This document shows, one piece after another, positions 54,515-63,864 of a DNA stretch of 64,000 nucleotides; position 1 is the first letter of the stretch, and each line of letters begins with the position of its first letter. Made by a program: the position numbers and the translations under genes. The stretch is from contig CAKTPP010000003.1 of the NCBI GenBank assembly GCA_934591895.1, positions 1 through 64,000 on the forward strand, read 5' to 3'. The stretch comes from an uncultured Oscillospiraceae bacterium. Lineage in GTDB: Bacteria > Bacillota > Clostridia > Oscillospirales > Oscillospiraceae. The notes beneath the pieces are model-generated. The model saw only the letters and a program-made list of their open reading frames with translations, was not told the DNA's origin and made no database searches.

Positions 54515-55442
54515 CGGTCTCATCCCCCTTTCCGGACAGGGCGCGCAGCCTGCGCGCGTTGGAGCGGATCTTTGCCAGATGGACATAGTCCTTCATGTTC
54601 GGCGCGGCAATGGCAACGGCGACGATGACGGCGGAGACGAGCTTGAAGTACTCGGCCGAGATGTTCAGCCGCAGCGCCAGCGCGATGATCAGGCGGTAGA
54701 CGATGCTGCCGAGCACGACGCAGACGACGCGCCTGCCGATCCCGCCGCGGCGGCCGGCAAAGACCTCGCCGATGATCAGGCTCGCCAGTGCGATCGTGAC
54801 CATGCCGGTGCCGAGGTTGATGTCGCAGAACTTGTTGTATTCGCCGATCAGGCAGCCGGCGAGCGCCGTGAGGGCGTTTGCGAGGCACAGGCCGATCGTG
54901 ATGGTGACCTTGGGGTTGATGGAGGAGGCGCTGACCATGTCGAGACTGTCGCCTGTCGCGCGGATGGAGAGCCCGAGCGACGTGCCGAAAAACCGGATGA
55001 GTACGACCGCGATCACGCCCAGCAGCAGCGCGAGCAGCAGCGGCGTGCTCCACTGGCTGCCGCCGGTGAGCGCCTTGAAGAGCGAAAAGACCGTGGCGCG
55101 CCCCGTGATGGACACGTTGGACGAAAAGCCCATGACCGCGAGGTTGATCGTGTACAGGCCGGTGTTCGAGATGATGCCGGCGAGGATGCTCTCCACGCCG
55201 AGGCGCGTCTGCAAAAAGGCGGTGATGAAGCCCGAGAGCATGCCCGCAGCCATGGCCGCCGGCAGCGCCAGAAGCGGATGCCCCGCGATGGTGAGCATCG
55301 CGCCCACGGCGCAGCCGAGCGTAAAGCAGCCGTCGGTCGAGAGGTCTGCAATGTTCAGGATCGAAAAGCTGATGAACAGCGCCAGCGCGACGAGGCCGTA
55401 AATGAGGCCGACCTCAAGCGCGGTCTTCAACACTGTCAGCAT
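54507..55442 (-). CDS. ABC transporter permease (TrpY-like), 311 aa
   Basis: About eight membrane helices are present, with the LivH/RbsC-type (BPD_transp_2) pattern; 'IADLSTDGCFTLGCAVGAML' and 'GEVFAGRRGGIGRRV' are typical motifs. It forms the channel for the ligand brought by the binding protein encoded 28 bp upstream. The stop overlaps the start of the ATPase gene. Confidence 0.9.
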   Translation of the reverse strand: MLTVLKTALEVGLIYGLVALALFISFSILNIADLSTDGCFTLGCAVGAMLTIAGHPLLALPAAMAAGMLSGFITAFLQTRLGVESILAGIISNTGLYTINLAVMGFSSNVSITGRATVFSLFKALTGGSQWSTPLLLALLLGVIAVVLIRFFGTSLGLSIRATGDSLDMVSASSINPKVTITIGLCLANALTALAGCLIGEYNKFCDINLGTGMVTIALASLIIGEVFAGRRGGIGRRVVCVVLGSIVYRLIIALALRLNISAEYFKLVSAVIVAVAIAAPNMKDYVHLAKIRSNARRLRALSGKGDETDA

Positions 55443-55470
55443 AAACGTCCCTCCTTCGGGATGTCAGATA

Positions 55471-56514
55471 TCAGTCAAAATTCTGCTGCGTGGTCGTCTC
55501 GAGCACGGAGCTGCACTTGCCGTCAAACGCCTGCTTGACAGCCGCAAGGTCGTAGCCGAGGGCGGTGCAGCTGTCGGTGTTGATCATGGCGATGCCGTTG
55601 TCAAAGGTCGCGACCGGCAGCGTGGCGGGGCTCTTGCCGTCGACCAGCACCTGCACGACCATGTCGGCCGTCATCTTGCCGAGCGCGGTGTAGTCCACAC
55701 CGTAGCCGACGAACGCGCCGTTGAGCGCAAAGGAGTCGGCGCCGCAGTACTGCGGGATCTTGGCGTTGAGGAACTTCTCGTAGATCGCAAGCTCTGCGGT
55801 CATGACGGTGTTGTCGGTCGGGGTAAAGACGGCGTCGACCTTCTCGGCGATGAGCGCGTCGACGGCGGAGGTGATCTCGTCGGTGGTCGTGCCGGTCTTT
55901 TCCACGCAGCGGATGCCCTTGCCCTCAAGGTAGGCCTTCGCGTCCGCGATCGGCTGCTTGGACGAGTCCTCGCTCTTGGAGTAGAGCAGGCCGACGGTCT
56001 TGGTGTCCGGGTTCTGGGCGAGCATCAGCTCGAGCAGGCCCTTGGTGTTGAGCGCGTCGCTCGTGCCGGTGATGCGGCCGCCGGGTGCGTCGAGCGCATC
56101 GACGATGCCGCTGCCGACGGGGTCAGACACGGCGGAGAACACGATGGGGATCTCGGTGTCCTCGGTGGCGGACTGCATGATCTTCACGGCGGGGGTCGCG
56201 ATCGGCACGATCAGATCCACACCCTTGCCGACGAGCTCTGCGCCGATCTGGTTGAGGGTCGTGGCGTCGCCCTGACCGTTGTAGAGCGTGTAGTCGAAGG
56301 TCACGCCCAGCTCCGCGGCCTTGGCGTCGAGCTCGGCCTCGATGGCCGCCTCGATCTGATTGAGGGACGCATCGTCCACAAACTGCACGATGCCGACCTT
56401 GTAGGTCTTGCCCTCGGCCTTGTTGTCCTCGGTCTTACCGCCGCAGGCGGCCAGACCCATGAGTGCGGTGACGGCGAGCGCGCCGCCGACGATCTTCCGG
56501 AACGTTTTATTCAT
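55471..56514 (-). CDS. ABC substrate-binding lipoprotein (TrpX-like), 347 aa
   Basis: 'VTALMGLAACGGKTED' is the lipobox, so the protein is anchored outside the membrane. The rest matches the ABC_sub_bind (PF04392) family, with 'KVGIVQFVDDASLNQIEAAI' at the mature N-terminus and 'GKGVDLIVPIATPAVKIMQS' in the middle. Streptococcal relatives (TrpX) import tryptophan. The 5' T-box with a UGG specifier supports tryptophan here. ATG follows AAGGAGA. Confidence 0.9.
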   Translation of the reverse strand: MNKTFRKIVGGALAVTALMGLAACGGKTEDNKAEGKTYKVGIVQFVDDASLNQIEAAIEAELDAKAAELGVTFDYTLYNGQGDATTLNQIGAELVGKGVDLIVPIATPAVKIMQSATEDTEIPIVFSAVSDPVGSGIVDALDAPGGRITGTSDALNTKGLLELMLAQNPDTKTVGLLYSKSEDSSKQPIADAKAYLEGKGIRCVEKTGTTTDEITSAVDALIAEKVDAVFTPTDNTVMTAELAIYEKFLNAKIPQYCGADSFALNGAFVGYGVDYTALGKMTADMVVQVLVDGKSPATLPVATFDNGIAMINTDSCTALGYDLAAVKQAFDGKCSSVLETTTQQNFD

Positions 56515-56639
56515 AGCAAATTCTCCTTATATTTGACGAAACGGTTTTTTTGATGTTTGGATACGGTCTGACGCGGCAAAAATTCTCCGGCCGCCACGCC
56601 ATCGTCTGGTCATCCGGGTCATATGCATCCCTCCTGCGC

Positions 56640-56935
56640 AGTTTATGCAATAAAAAAAGCCTCGTCCACAAAACGGTTTTTTCCGTTTCATGGGACAAGA
56701 CTGTAACTCCTGCGGTGCCACCCATATTGGCGCTCATGCGCCCACTTTGCACGTACGATCATACGCTCCGCCGGATAACGGCCGCGGCCACCGTCGCCCC
56801 TCATGCTGCTGCAATCGGTTTGCCCTCGCAAGTCCATTCGCCATTCGTCCGCTGCAGCGCTTCCACCGTCCGCTGCTCTCTGAAAGCTTCGTAAATGGGT
56901 ACTCCTCTCGGTCATCGGTTTGTCGATGGTGCTAC
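56640..56935 (-). promoter_or_regulatory. T-box riboswitch, probably tryptophan-specific
   Basis: On the minus strand the leader contains 'ATGGGTGGCACCGCAGG', the T-box sequence, preceded by a Stem I region with 'GAGAGGAGTACCCATTTACG' and 'GAATGGACTTGCGAGG'. In the latter, UGG (Trp) followed by A lies where the specifier codon is expected. After the T-box comes a terminator hairpin (AAACGG/CCGTTT extended by GTCC/GGAC, about 56651-56706) with TTTTTT. Uncharged tRNA would stabilise the antiterminator and turn on the importer genes. Confidence 0.88.
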
Positions 56936-57059
56936 TCTACCACGTCCGGGAGCGGATTGCAAGCCCAATTTTCACGAAACTGCGCGGCGGCGGCAAAAAT
57001 TATTTGTGTAAGGCAAACAAACGTCCCTGACCGGCGGCCAGGGACGTTTTGTGTGTGTG

Positions 57060-58628
57060 TTAATTTCCGGCGTAGACGAAGGCGTTCGGCAGTGTGCGTC
57101 CGGCGGTGAGCGCGGGGTTGGAGCTGCGCATGATGTACTTGCCCTTGTACCAGATCATGGCGCTGGTGCCGCCGTCGAGGTTCATGGCCTGCATGCAGTC
57201 GTGCTTGGCCATGATGGCCGCGCAGTCCGGCACGCTGATACCGACGGATGTCGTCAGGCGTCCCTCGACGAGCAGGGCGATGATCTCGCCGTACTTCGAC
57301 TGCCCGAGGCAGGCACGCGGCTGCAGGTCGGAGAAGCCGCTGCGCGCGTCAACGACGGTTTTTCCGTCGATGATCATGGCAGGGGAGAACTCGACCGCGT
57401 CCGTCGTGCCGTCCGAGACGGGGGAGGTGCTGTCGCGGATATAGATGCGGTTATCCGAGTGCAGCTCGAGGCGCTTGTAGCCGTAGCCCATGTGGTTGCC
57501 GTAGGCCTTGCCGTTGCACATGGCGTAGCCTGCGAGCGTGCCGCCGTTGCCGGTGCCGCCCGGATCAATGAAGCCCGAGCCGGTCATGCCGATGACGCCG
57601 CCGTGTGCCTGCGCGATCTGGCCGCAGTACTGGCCGATGCTGCCGAGCGTGGTCGCAGCGTGCAGACTCAGGCGGGACGGGTCCTTCATCACGACGAGCA
57701 CACCGCGGTAGGTGCTGCCCTTTTCACGCACGATGAGGATCTCGTTGCGCGCGTCGATCGCGAGCACCTGCTCGCCCTGTGTGGTGCGGATGCTGGTGCC
57801 TTCGTCCGTGAGCGCGGAATGGTCGATGTTGATGCCGCTCCACCCGGCGGCGAGGGCATCGGGATGCTCCTTGACATACGCCTGCATGCTTGGCACATCC
57901 ACCTCCCAGAAGAGGTTATAAAACGCGATCTCCTCCTTGCTCATGCCCTTGGTGTTCGTGAGCGTCGGGTTGCGCGATTCGATTTCATCATCTTCCCATT
58001 CGCTGTTGATGCCGATCTGCGCTTCGCGGGCGGCCTCCATATCGGCGACGACCTTGTCCACGACGCTGCGCGGTATGAAGGCCGTGGCCAGCCACTGGTG
58101 GCTGAGCGTGTTCATGGCCGTCTGGATATAGGCCGTGCGCCACTTGGCGATGAACGGAATGTTGGAGTAGACCGCCGTCAGATACAGTCCGGCGAGGATG
58201 GCCAGCACGAGAAAGAGGATGAGCAGCCGGCGGCCGACGCTCTTTTTCTTCTTCGGCTTTCTGGCCTTGCGGCCGCGCTTTCCGGTCTGCGGCTGCAAGG
58301 CCGGCTGTGCCCGGCGGGCGTTCGGCGCGCTGCGGCGCGGCTGTGCGGCGGCATCCTCCGTCCACATACCGGCGGCCTGCGGCTGCTGCCGGGCAGATCT
58401 TTGCGCAGGCCGCTGCTGGACAGGCCGCTGCTGGGCGGGTCGCTGTTGAGCAGGCCGCTGTTGAGCAGGACGCTGCTGAGCAGGCCGCTGCTGGGCGGAA
58501 CGCTGCTGAGCAGGCCGCTGCTGGGCAGGCCGCTGTTGGGCAGGCCGCTGTTGGGCGGGGCGCTGCACGGTATCGGAAGCCGGCCGCGAGGTCCCCGTGG
58601 GGCGCGGCGGCGAGGAAAACAGCTTCAA
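57060..58628 (-). CDS. Membrane-anchored phosphodiester-glycosidase-like protein (NAGPA domain), 522 aa
   Basis: A TTG start follows AAAGGAGG. Residues about 20-80 are a Gln-Arg-Pro-Ala-Gln repeat, then a basic stretch (KRGRKARKPKKKKS) and one membrane helix (LLILFLVLAILAGLYLTAV, residues about 133-152). The outside part (residues about 260-522) is an N-acetylglucosamine-1-phosphodiester alpha-N-acetylglucosaminidase-like domain (PF09992), with 'MTGSGFIDPGGTGNGG' and 'CMQAMNLDGGTSAMIWYKGK' as signature segments. It could trim phosphodiester-linked sugars from wall polymers. The repeat arm is cytoplasmic and may vary in length. Confidence 0.85.
   Translation of the reverse strand: MKLFSSPPRPTGTSRPASDTVQRPAQQRPAQQRPAQQRPAQQRSAQQRPAQQRPAQQRPAQQRPAQQRPVQQRPAQRSARQQPQAAGMWTEDAAAQPRRSAPNARRAQPALQPQTGKRGRKARKPKKKKSVGRRLLILFLVLAILAGLYLTAVYSNIPFIAKWRTAYIQTAMNTLSHQWLATAFIPRSVVDKVVADMEAAREAQIGINSEWEDDEIESRNPTLTNTKGMSKEEIAFYNLFWEVDVPSMQAYVKEHPDALAAGWSGINIDHSALTDEGTSIRTTQGEQVLAIDARNEILIVREKGSTYRGVLVVMKDPSRLSLHAATTLGSIGQYCGQIAQAHGGVIGMTGSGFIDPGGTGNGGTLAGYAMCNGKAYGNHMGYGYKRLELHSDNRIYIRDSTSPVSDGTTDAVEFSPAMIIDGKTVVDARSGFSDLQPRACLGQSKYGEIIALLVEGRLTTSVGISVPDCAAIMAKHDCMQAMNLDGGTSAMIWYKGKYIMRSSNPALTAGRTLPNAFVYAGN
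58400..58566. repeat. 15-bp tandem repeat inside the glycosidase-like gene
   Basis: About a dozen imperfect copies of GCTGCTGGGCAGGCC-type units, coding for Gln-Arg-Pro-Ala-Gln on the minus strand. Copies differ at a few positions, so it is partly degenerate. Confidence 0.85.
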
Positions 58629-58708
58629 GGGGCAATTCCTCCTTTATGTGCGGGAGATTACGAAGGGCTTGACGCCCGGGCGCGGAAAAAGTTCCGCATA
58701 CGCCGAAA

Positions 58709-58738
58709 AAACGGGAAGGCCCGTGCTGCGAACCTTCC
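58709..58738 (-). terminator. Terminator of metG
   Basis: GGGAAGG and CCTTCCC pair; on the minus strand TTTTTT follows. Confidence 0.8.
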
Positions 58739-58757
58739 CGAATGTGTGCGGGATCGC

Positions 58758-60701
58758 TCAGCAGAGCTGCGCGCCGGCGGGCACGCTGTCGTCGAGCATG
58801 AGCAGATGCGGCGTGCCGTCCTTCTCCGCCGAGAGGAGCATGCCGTTGGAGGGCATACCCATCATCTTGCGCGGCGGAAGATTCAGGATGGCGACGACCG
58901 TCTTGCCAACGAGCTCCTCGGGGCGGTAGAACTTGGCGATGCCGGAGAGGATCTGCCGGTCGGTGCCGCTGCCGTCGTCGAGCGTGAAGCACAGGAGCTT
59001 GTCGGACTTTTTCACCGGCTCGCACCTGAGCACCTTGCACACGCGCATATCGCACTTGGCAAACTCGTCGATCGTCACATCCGGCAGCACGGGCGCGGTC
59101 TGCGGCGCGGCGGCGGCTTCCCTGGCGGCCTTGAGCGCATCAAGCTCGGCGAGCTCCTTGGCCATGTCGATGCGCGGGAAGAGCGTCTCGCCCTTGTGCA
59201 CGGTGACGTCTGCCGGCAGCACGCCCCAGACGGCGGCGCTGTCCCAGGTGGTCTGCTCGGCCGCCGCGCCGATCTGCGTGAAGGCCTTTGCACAGCTGTC
59301 GGGCATGAACGGCAGCAGGAGCGTCACGGTGATGCGCAGCGTCTCGAGCAGGTTGTAGAGCACCGTCGCCAGACGCGCGCGCTTGCCCTCGTCCTTGGCG
59401 AGCACCCACGGCGCGGTCTCGTCGATATACTTGTTGGCGCGGGAGATGACCTTGAATACCTCAACGAGCGCCTGCTGCGTGCCGAAGGTGTCCATGTGGC
59501 CGGCATACGTCCCGCGCAGGGCGGATGCCATGGCGATGAGCTCATCATCGAGCGCATCGTGCTCGCGCCCGGTCGGAAGCGTGCCGCCAAAGTACTTGAT
59601 GACCATGGCGACGGTGCGGCTCAGGAGGTTGCCGAGGTCGTTTGCGAGGTCGGTGTTGATGCGGGAGATGAGCAGCTCGTTGGAGAAGTTGCCGTCGCTG
59701 CCGAGCGGGAACTCGCGCAGCAGGTAGTAGCGCAGCGCATCTACGCCGTAGCGCTCGGCGAGCACGACGGGGTCGACGACATTGCCCTTGGACTTGGACA
59801 TCTTGCCGCCGCCGAGCAGCAGCCAGCCGTGACCGAAGACCTTCTTCGGCAGCGGCATCTCCATGCTCATGAGCATGGCCGGCCAGATGATGGAGTGGAA
59901 GCGCACGATCTCCTTGCCGACCATGTGCACGTCGGCGGGCCAGAACTGATCGTAATCATCGTACTTGTCGTTCAGGAAGCCGAGCGCCGTGCAGTAGTTG
60001 AACAGCGCGTCGACCCAGACATAGACGACGTGGCCGGGGTCAAAATCGACCGGGATGCCCCAGGTGAAGCTCGTGCGCGACACGCACAGATCCTCGAGGC
60101 CGGGGTCAATGAAGTTTTTGATCATCTCGTTGACGCGGCTGGCCGGCTCAAGGAACGTGCCGCTGAGCAGCAGCTCGCGCACGGGCTCGGCATACTTCGA
60201 CAGGCGGAAGAAATATGCCTCCTCCTCGGCGTAGTGCACCTCGCGGCCGCAGTCCGGGCACTTGCCGTCGACGAGCTGGCTCTCGGTCCAGAAGCTCTCG
60301 CACGGCGTGCAGTACATGCCGGAGTACTTGCCCTTGTAGATGTCGCCCTTGTCATACATCTTCTTGAAGATGCGCTGTACGGCCTCAACGTGGTAGTCGT
60401 CCGTCGTGCGGATGAAGCGGTCGTTGGAGATGTTCATCAGCTTCCACAGCGCGCGTACGCCGCCGGGTCCCTCGACGATGTTGTCCACGAACTGCTTGGG
60501 CGTGACGCCGGCGGCCTCGGCCTTTTCCTCGATCTTCTGACCGTGCTCGTCCGTTCCGGTCAGGAACATCACGTCATAGCCGCACAGGCGCTTGTAGCGC
60601 GCGATCGCGTCGGTCGCGACCGTGCAGTAGGTGTGGCCGATGTGCAGTTTGTCCGAGGGGTAATAGATCGGCGTTGTGATATAAAACTTTCCTTTGCTCA
60701 T
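58758..60701 (-). CDS. metG: Methionyl-tRNA synthetase
   Basis: 647 residues. 'TTPIYYPSDKLHIGHTYCTV' carries the HIGH signature, 'GGKMSKSKGNVVDPV' the KMSKS motif, and paired cysteines in 'MYCTPCESFW' and 'KCPDCGREV' form the zinc site. The C-terminal EMAP-type tRNA-binding domain (residues about 540-647) contains 'FAKCDMRVCKVL'. It charges tRNA-Met. ATG follows AGAGGAG. It is 19 bp downstream of the VanW gene. Confidence 0.98.
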   Translation of the reverse strand: MSKGKFYITTPIYYPSDKLHIGHTYCTVATDAIARYKRLCGYDVMFLTGTDEHGQKIEEKAEAAGVTPKQFVDNIVEGPGGVRALWKLMNISNDRFIRTTDDYHVEAVQRIFKKMYDKGDIYKGKYSGMYCTPCESFWTESQLVDGKCPDCGREVHYAEEEAYFFRLSKYAEPVRELLLSGTFLEPASRVNEMIKNFIDPGLEDLCVSRTSFTWGIPVDFDPGHVVYVWVDALFNYCTALGFLNDKYDDYDQFWPADVHMVGKEIVRFHSIIWPAMLMSMEMPLPKKVFGHGWLLLGGGKMSKSKGNVVDPVVLAERYGVDALRYYLLREFPLGSDGNFSNELLISRINTDLANDLGNLLSRTVAMVIKYFGGTLPTGREHDALDDELIAMASALRGTYAGHMDTFGTQQALVEVFKVISRANKYIDETAPWVLAKDEGKRARLATVLYNLLETLRITVTLLLPFMPDSCAKAFTQIGAAAEQTTWDSAAVWGVLPADVTVHKGETLFPRIDMAKELAELDALKAAREAAAAPQTAPVLPDVTIDEFAKCDMRVCKVLRCEPVKKSDKLLCFTLDDGSGTDRQILSGIAKFYRPEELVGKTVVAILNLPPRKMMGMPSNGMLLSAEKDGTPHLLMLDDSVPAGAQLC

Positions 60702-60719
60702 GCTGCATTCTCCTCTGTA

Positions 60720-62513
60720 TTAGTCTTCACCGGCGTCACCGGGATCGTAGACCGACGGGTAGGGAGTCGGCTGCGGCTTCGGCGTGGGGGTGGGTGTCGG
60801 TGTGGGTGTCGCGCTGGGAGTGGGGGTGGGTGTCGGCGTGGTGTCGTGAGAATGATAGGTGCTGTTGGCCTCGACGGTGCGGCTGATCTCGTTGCCGTCC
60901 TTGTCATAGACGGTGCGGTAGGTCGTGGCGCGCAGGCCGTTTGCGGTGTAGCTCATCTTGACGTAGCTGCCGTCCACGTCCGTGCCCCAGATCTCGACCG
61001 TGATGCTGTTTTTCTCCACATAGGCCTTGATCTCAATGGGGTAGTCGCGGTTGTTGGTAAACTTGAATTCCGGCCCGCCCCAGCTGACCGTGGCGTCCAT
61101 GCCGGGCTCGATATAGGCCACGGGGAAGTAGTGGCAGGTGCGGGTGTTGATCTTGAGGTTGGAGACCATGGCGCAGTAGTACAGCGTGGACGACACCTGA
61201 CAGATGCCGCCGCCGACCTCCTGCACGACCTGGCCGCCGGAGTAGGCGCCGGCCTCCTTGAAGCCGTTGGCCTTCGTGCGCTGACCGACCACGTCGTTGT
61301 AGGAGAATGTCTGGCCGGGCTGGAGGATGACACCGTTGATCTTCTCGGCGGCAAGCTTCACGTTCGTGATGCGGTTGCTGCTGCTGCCGGAGAGGGAGGT
61401 GGTCTTGGTGGCGAGCTTGTCGGCCAGCAGGTGCTTTTGCAGGCGCTCCTGCGTCATCTCCGGCTGTGTGAGCGTAGCCGGGATGGTGACGGTGTCGCCG
61501 GTAGAGGCCGCGTCCCACAGGGGCTGCGCCTCGGCCACGTCAAACGCGATGCCGACCTTGCTCTCCGTGGCGGACTGGGTCTCCGGATCGTAGCCCGCAT
61601 TGACCGGGTCGCCGCAGATGGCGTCGTGCAGCTCCTGCAGCGTCATCTTGTCGTCGCCGCTCATATCGACCGGGTAGGCCGACGTGCCGAACTTGCCGCT
61701 GCGGATGTCGCTGAGCATCCGCTCGGCGACGGCGGCGGGGTCGAGCGTGATCATGCTCGCGCCCTTGACGACGCGGATGGTGCTGTGCTCCTCGTCGATC
61801 TCGACGCTGCCGCCCGAGAGCTTGACGTTGATCTCGGCGGCCTCGCGCTCAATGCGCGTGCGCAGGGCGTCGGTGTCTGCGTCGGCGAGGCTGTCGGCTG
61901 CCACGTCGTGTCCCTTGAAAGCGCAGCGCAGCCACGTGAAGAAATTTGTAAACGCGTTTCCGCTGCGGCCGTAGGCATAGGCTGCCTCGGCTGCGGCGTC
62001 GGGCGTCGCCTCAAAGCCGATGTCCGTCGCGGTGACGGTGATGGACCGGTCGCCGGGGAAGGTCATCGTGAGCACCGGCGCGCTCGTGTCGTCCCAGCCG
62101 GCGGCGCGGATGGCGTCCGCCGCCTCGCTGGGCGTCATGCCGCCGACGTCGGTGCCGCAGACGGAGACGTTCGGGAAGATCGCGTCCTTTTTCGCCACGA
62201 GCACCATGCCGACGGCGCCCGCTGCGATGATGACGGCCAGCACGATGAGCGCGGCGCGCAGGGCGATCTTACCGCCGCGGCCGCGGGGTTTCTTTTCTTT
62301 CGGCCGGGGCGCGTCCTGCACCGGGCGCTCCTGCCGGGATACGGGCTGGCGCTGCGCCGTCTGCTTCGGCGCGGCGGCGCGGCGCGCGGCCGCCTCGCTC
62401 TGTGCCGAGCGGTTGGCAGCGCCGCGGTGCGCCGAGCGCTCCTGCGCGGCGAAGTCCGCCGCCTCGCGCTTTGCGGCGGCGCTGCGTTTGGAAGTGTTGC
62501 CGTTAAGTTTCAT
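60720..62513 (-). CDS. VanW-family membrane protein with peptidoglycan-binding domains, 597 aa
   Basis: A basic, Ala/Arg-rich N-terminal arm (residues 1-80) precedes a membrane helix (ALRAALIVLAVIIAAGAVGM, about residues 84-104). Residues about 115-360 contain two PG_binding_4-like domains. The VanW domain follows (residues about 390-540: 'NGVILQPGQTFSYNDVVGQR', 'EVGGGICQVSSTLYYCAM'). A Pro/Thr-rich tail ends it. VanW proteins are wall-associated and their function is not well established. It is unlikely to give vancomycin resistance by itself. Confidence 0.88.
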   Translation of the reverse strand: MKLNGNTSKRSAAAKREAADFAAQERSAHRGAANRSAQSEAAARRAAAPKQTAQRQPVSRQERPVQDAPRPKEKKPRGRGGKIALRAALIVLAVIIAAGAVGMVLVAKKDAIFPNVSVCGTDVGGMTPSEAADAIRAAGWDDTSAPVLTMTFPGDRSITVTATDIGFEATPDAAAEAAYAYGRSGNAFTNFFTWLRCAFKGHDVAADSLADADTDALRTRIEREAAEINVKLSGGSVEIDEEHSTIRVVKGASMITLDPAAVAERMLSDIRSGKFGTSAYPVDMSGDDKMTLQELHDAICGDPVNAGYDPETQSATESKVGIAFDVAEAQPLWDAASTGDTVTIPATLTQPEMTQERLQKHLLADKLATKTTSLSGSSSNRITNVKLAAEKINGVILQPGQTFSYNDVVGQRTKANGFKEAGAYSGGQVVQEVGGGICQVSSTLYYCAMVSNLKINTRTCHYFPVAYIEPGMDATVSWGGPEFKFTNNRDYPIEIKAYVEKNSITVEIWGTDVDGSYVKMSYTANGLRATTYRTVYDKDGNEISRTVEANSTYHSHDTTPTPTPTPSATPTPTPTPTPKPQPTPYPSVYDPGDAGED

Positions 62514-63795
62514 GATTTTGGCTCCTGTCTTTCCCTGTCAAAATCGGATTATTTAAATATGTATCGCGGAAGGCCTCTGCCTCGCCGGGCGGAAGCTTGG
62601 TGCGCGGCTGCTTTTCGATCTGCGGCTTCATCCACGGGTTGTGCTCGGCCTTGCGGTCGGTCTGTGCCTCGAGCAGCTTGCCGATGAGCACGTTCGATAG
62701 GAGAAAACCCGAGGGCGTGAAGTGCCAGCGCTCGCCGTCCGCGACGGCCCAGCCGCGGCGGACGAACTCCTCGAGCTGCTGCGCGATGCCGGAAAAATCG
62801 CTGCGGTAGAGCCGCTCATACTCCGCGCGCGACACACCGTGTACGGTGCGCATGCCGAGCATGAGATATTCGGCTGCGCGTTCGAAGTCGCCGATCGTCT
62901 CGTATTCGTCGATCATGTCCTCACCGCGGAGGACGCCCGCAAGATAGCGGTCAAGGTCGCGCACATAGCTGTAGCGCGTGCGGCCGATGCACGAGTGCGC
63001 GCCCGGGCCGAAGCCCATATAGTCATCGAGCTGCCAATACTTCAGGTTGTGCCGGGACTCATAGCCAGGGATGCTGAAGTTGGAGATCTCGTACTGTTTG
63101 TAGCCATAGTGCCGCAGCTCCTCGACCATGCACAGGTACATGTCCGCCTGTTCGTCGTCCGACGGGATGAGGGGCGAGTCCTTCAGGGCGTACATGGGCG
63201 TGCCCTCCTCAAGCTTGAGCCCGTAGCCGGAGATGTGCTCCGGACGCAGGGCAAGCGCCTTGGCGAGCGTGTCCGCCCAGTCGCTGCGGGTCTGGCTGGG
63301 CAGGCCGTAGATGAGGTCGAGGCTGATGTTGTCAAACCCGGCGGTGCGGGCGTTTTCGACGGCCATCTCCACCTGCCGGTAGCTGTGGCGGCGGCCGATC
63401 ATTTTCAGGATATCGTTGTTGGCCGACTGCATGCCGATGCTCAGGCGGTTGAAGCCCGCCTTGCGCAGGGCGCGCAGGTCGTGCAGGCGGACGCTGTCCG
63501 GGTTGACCTCGACGGTCACCTCCGCACGCTTGAGCAGGCGTCCGGTGGCCTTGACGGCGTCGAGCAGCTCGATGAGCCGCGCCGCGCCGTAAAAGCTCGG
63601 CGTGCCGCCGCCGAAATAGACCGTGTCGATGTATGCCGGCGCGATGCGCCCGGCGCTCTCTTCAATGTGCTCGAGCAGCGCCTGCTGATACTCCGCCATG
63701 CGCCCGGCGGCGCCGGCGCAGGAATAGAAGTCACAGTAGCCGCACTTGCTCGCGCAAAACGGGATGTGGATATAGATACCGAGACGCGGTTGCAT
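62503..63795 (-). CDS. hemW: HemW-like radical SAM protein
   Basis: 430 residues. 'YIHIPFCASKCGYCDFYSC' has the C-x-x-x-C-x-x-C iron-sulphur motif, preceded by the family Y-I-H-I-P-F. 'VYFGGGTPSFY', 'LSIGMQSAN' and 'ISLDLIYGLPSQT' are the further signature segments. The fourth cysteine after the cluster motif fits HemW, a haem chaperone, rather than coproporphyrinogen oxidase. Its 3' end overlaps the VanW gene start by 11 bases. A tail of about 40 residues after the HemW C-terminus is basic and Pro-rich. Confidence 0.92.
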   Translation of the reverse strand: MQPRLGIYIHIPFCASKCGYCDFYSCAGAAGRMAEYQQALLEHIEESAGRIAPAYIDTVYFGGGTPSFYGAARLIELLDAVKATGRLLKRAEVTVEVNPDSVRLHDLRALRKAGFNRLSIGMQSANNDILKMIGRRHSYRQVEMAVENARTAGFDNISLDLIYGLPSQTRSDWADTLAKALALRPEHISGYGLKLEEGTPMYALKDSPLIPSDDEQADMYLCMVEELRHYGYKQYEISNFSIPGYESRHNLKYWQLDDYMGFGPGAHSCIGRTRYSYVRDLDRYLAGVLRGEDMIDEYETIGDFERAAEYLMLGMRTVHGVSRAEYERLYRSDFSGIAQQLEEFVRRGWAVADGERWHFTPSGFLLSNVLIGKLLEAQTDRKAEHNPWMKPQIEKQPRTKLPPGEAEAFRDTYLNNPILTGKDRSQNHET

Positions 63796-63818
63796 AGACA
63801 GCTCCTTACTTGGGGTGC

Positions 63819-63850
63819 CCTGACCGCCGGGCTGCGGCGGTCAGGGTTCG
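63819..63850 (-). terminator. Hairpin after htpG
   Basis: CCCTGACCGCC and GGCGGTCAGGG pair just downstream of the htpG stop. It has no clear T-tract. Confidence 0.55.
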
Positions 63851-63864
63851 GATCGGATCGGTTG

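Noticed and set aside
58400..58566. Second possible repeat array
   Set aside because: It is a coding tandem repeat (Gln-Arg-Pro-Ala-Gln) without spacers.
60720..62513. Vancomycin resistance gene
   Set aside because: VanW-domain proteins are widespread wall-associated proteins in Clostridia. No vanHAX or vanRS genes accompany it.
57051..62687. Very long plus-strand open frame (over 1,800 codons) opposite metG and the VanW gene
   Set aside because: It runs across four well-identified minus-strand genes. High GC at the third codon position suppresses stops on the other strand. Its composition (Arg, Val, Asp, His) is that of an antisense frame and it has no ribosome site.
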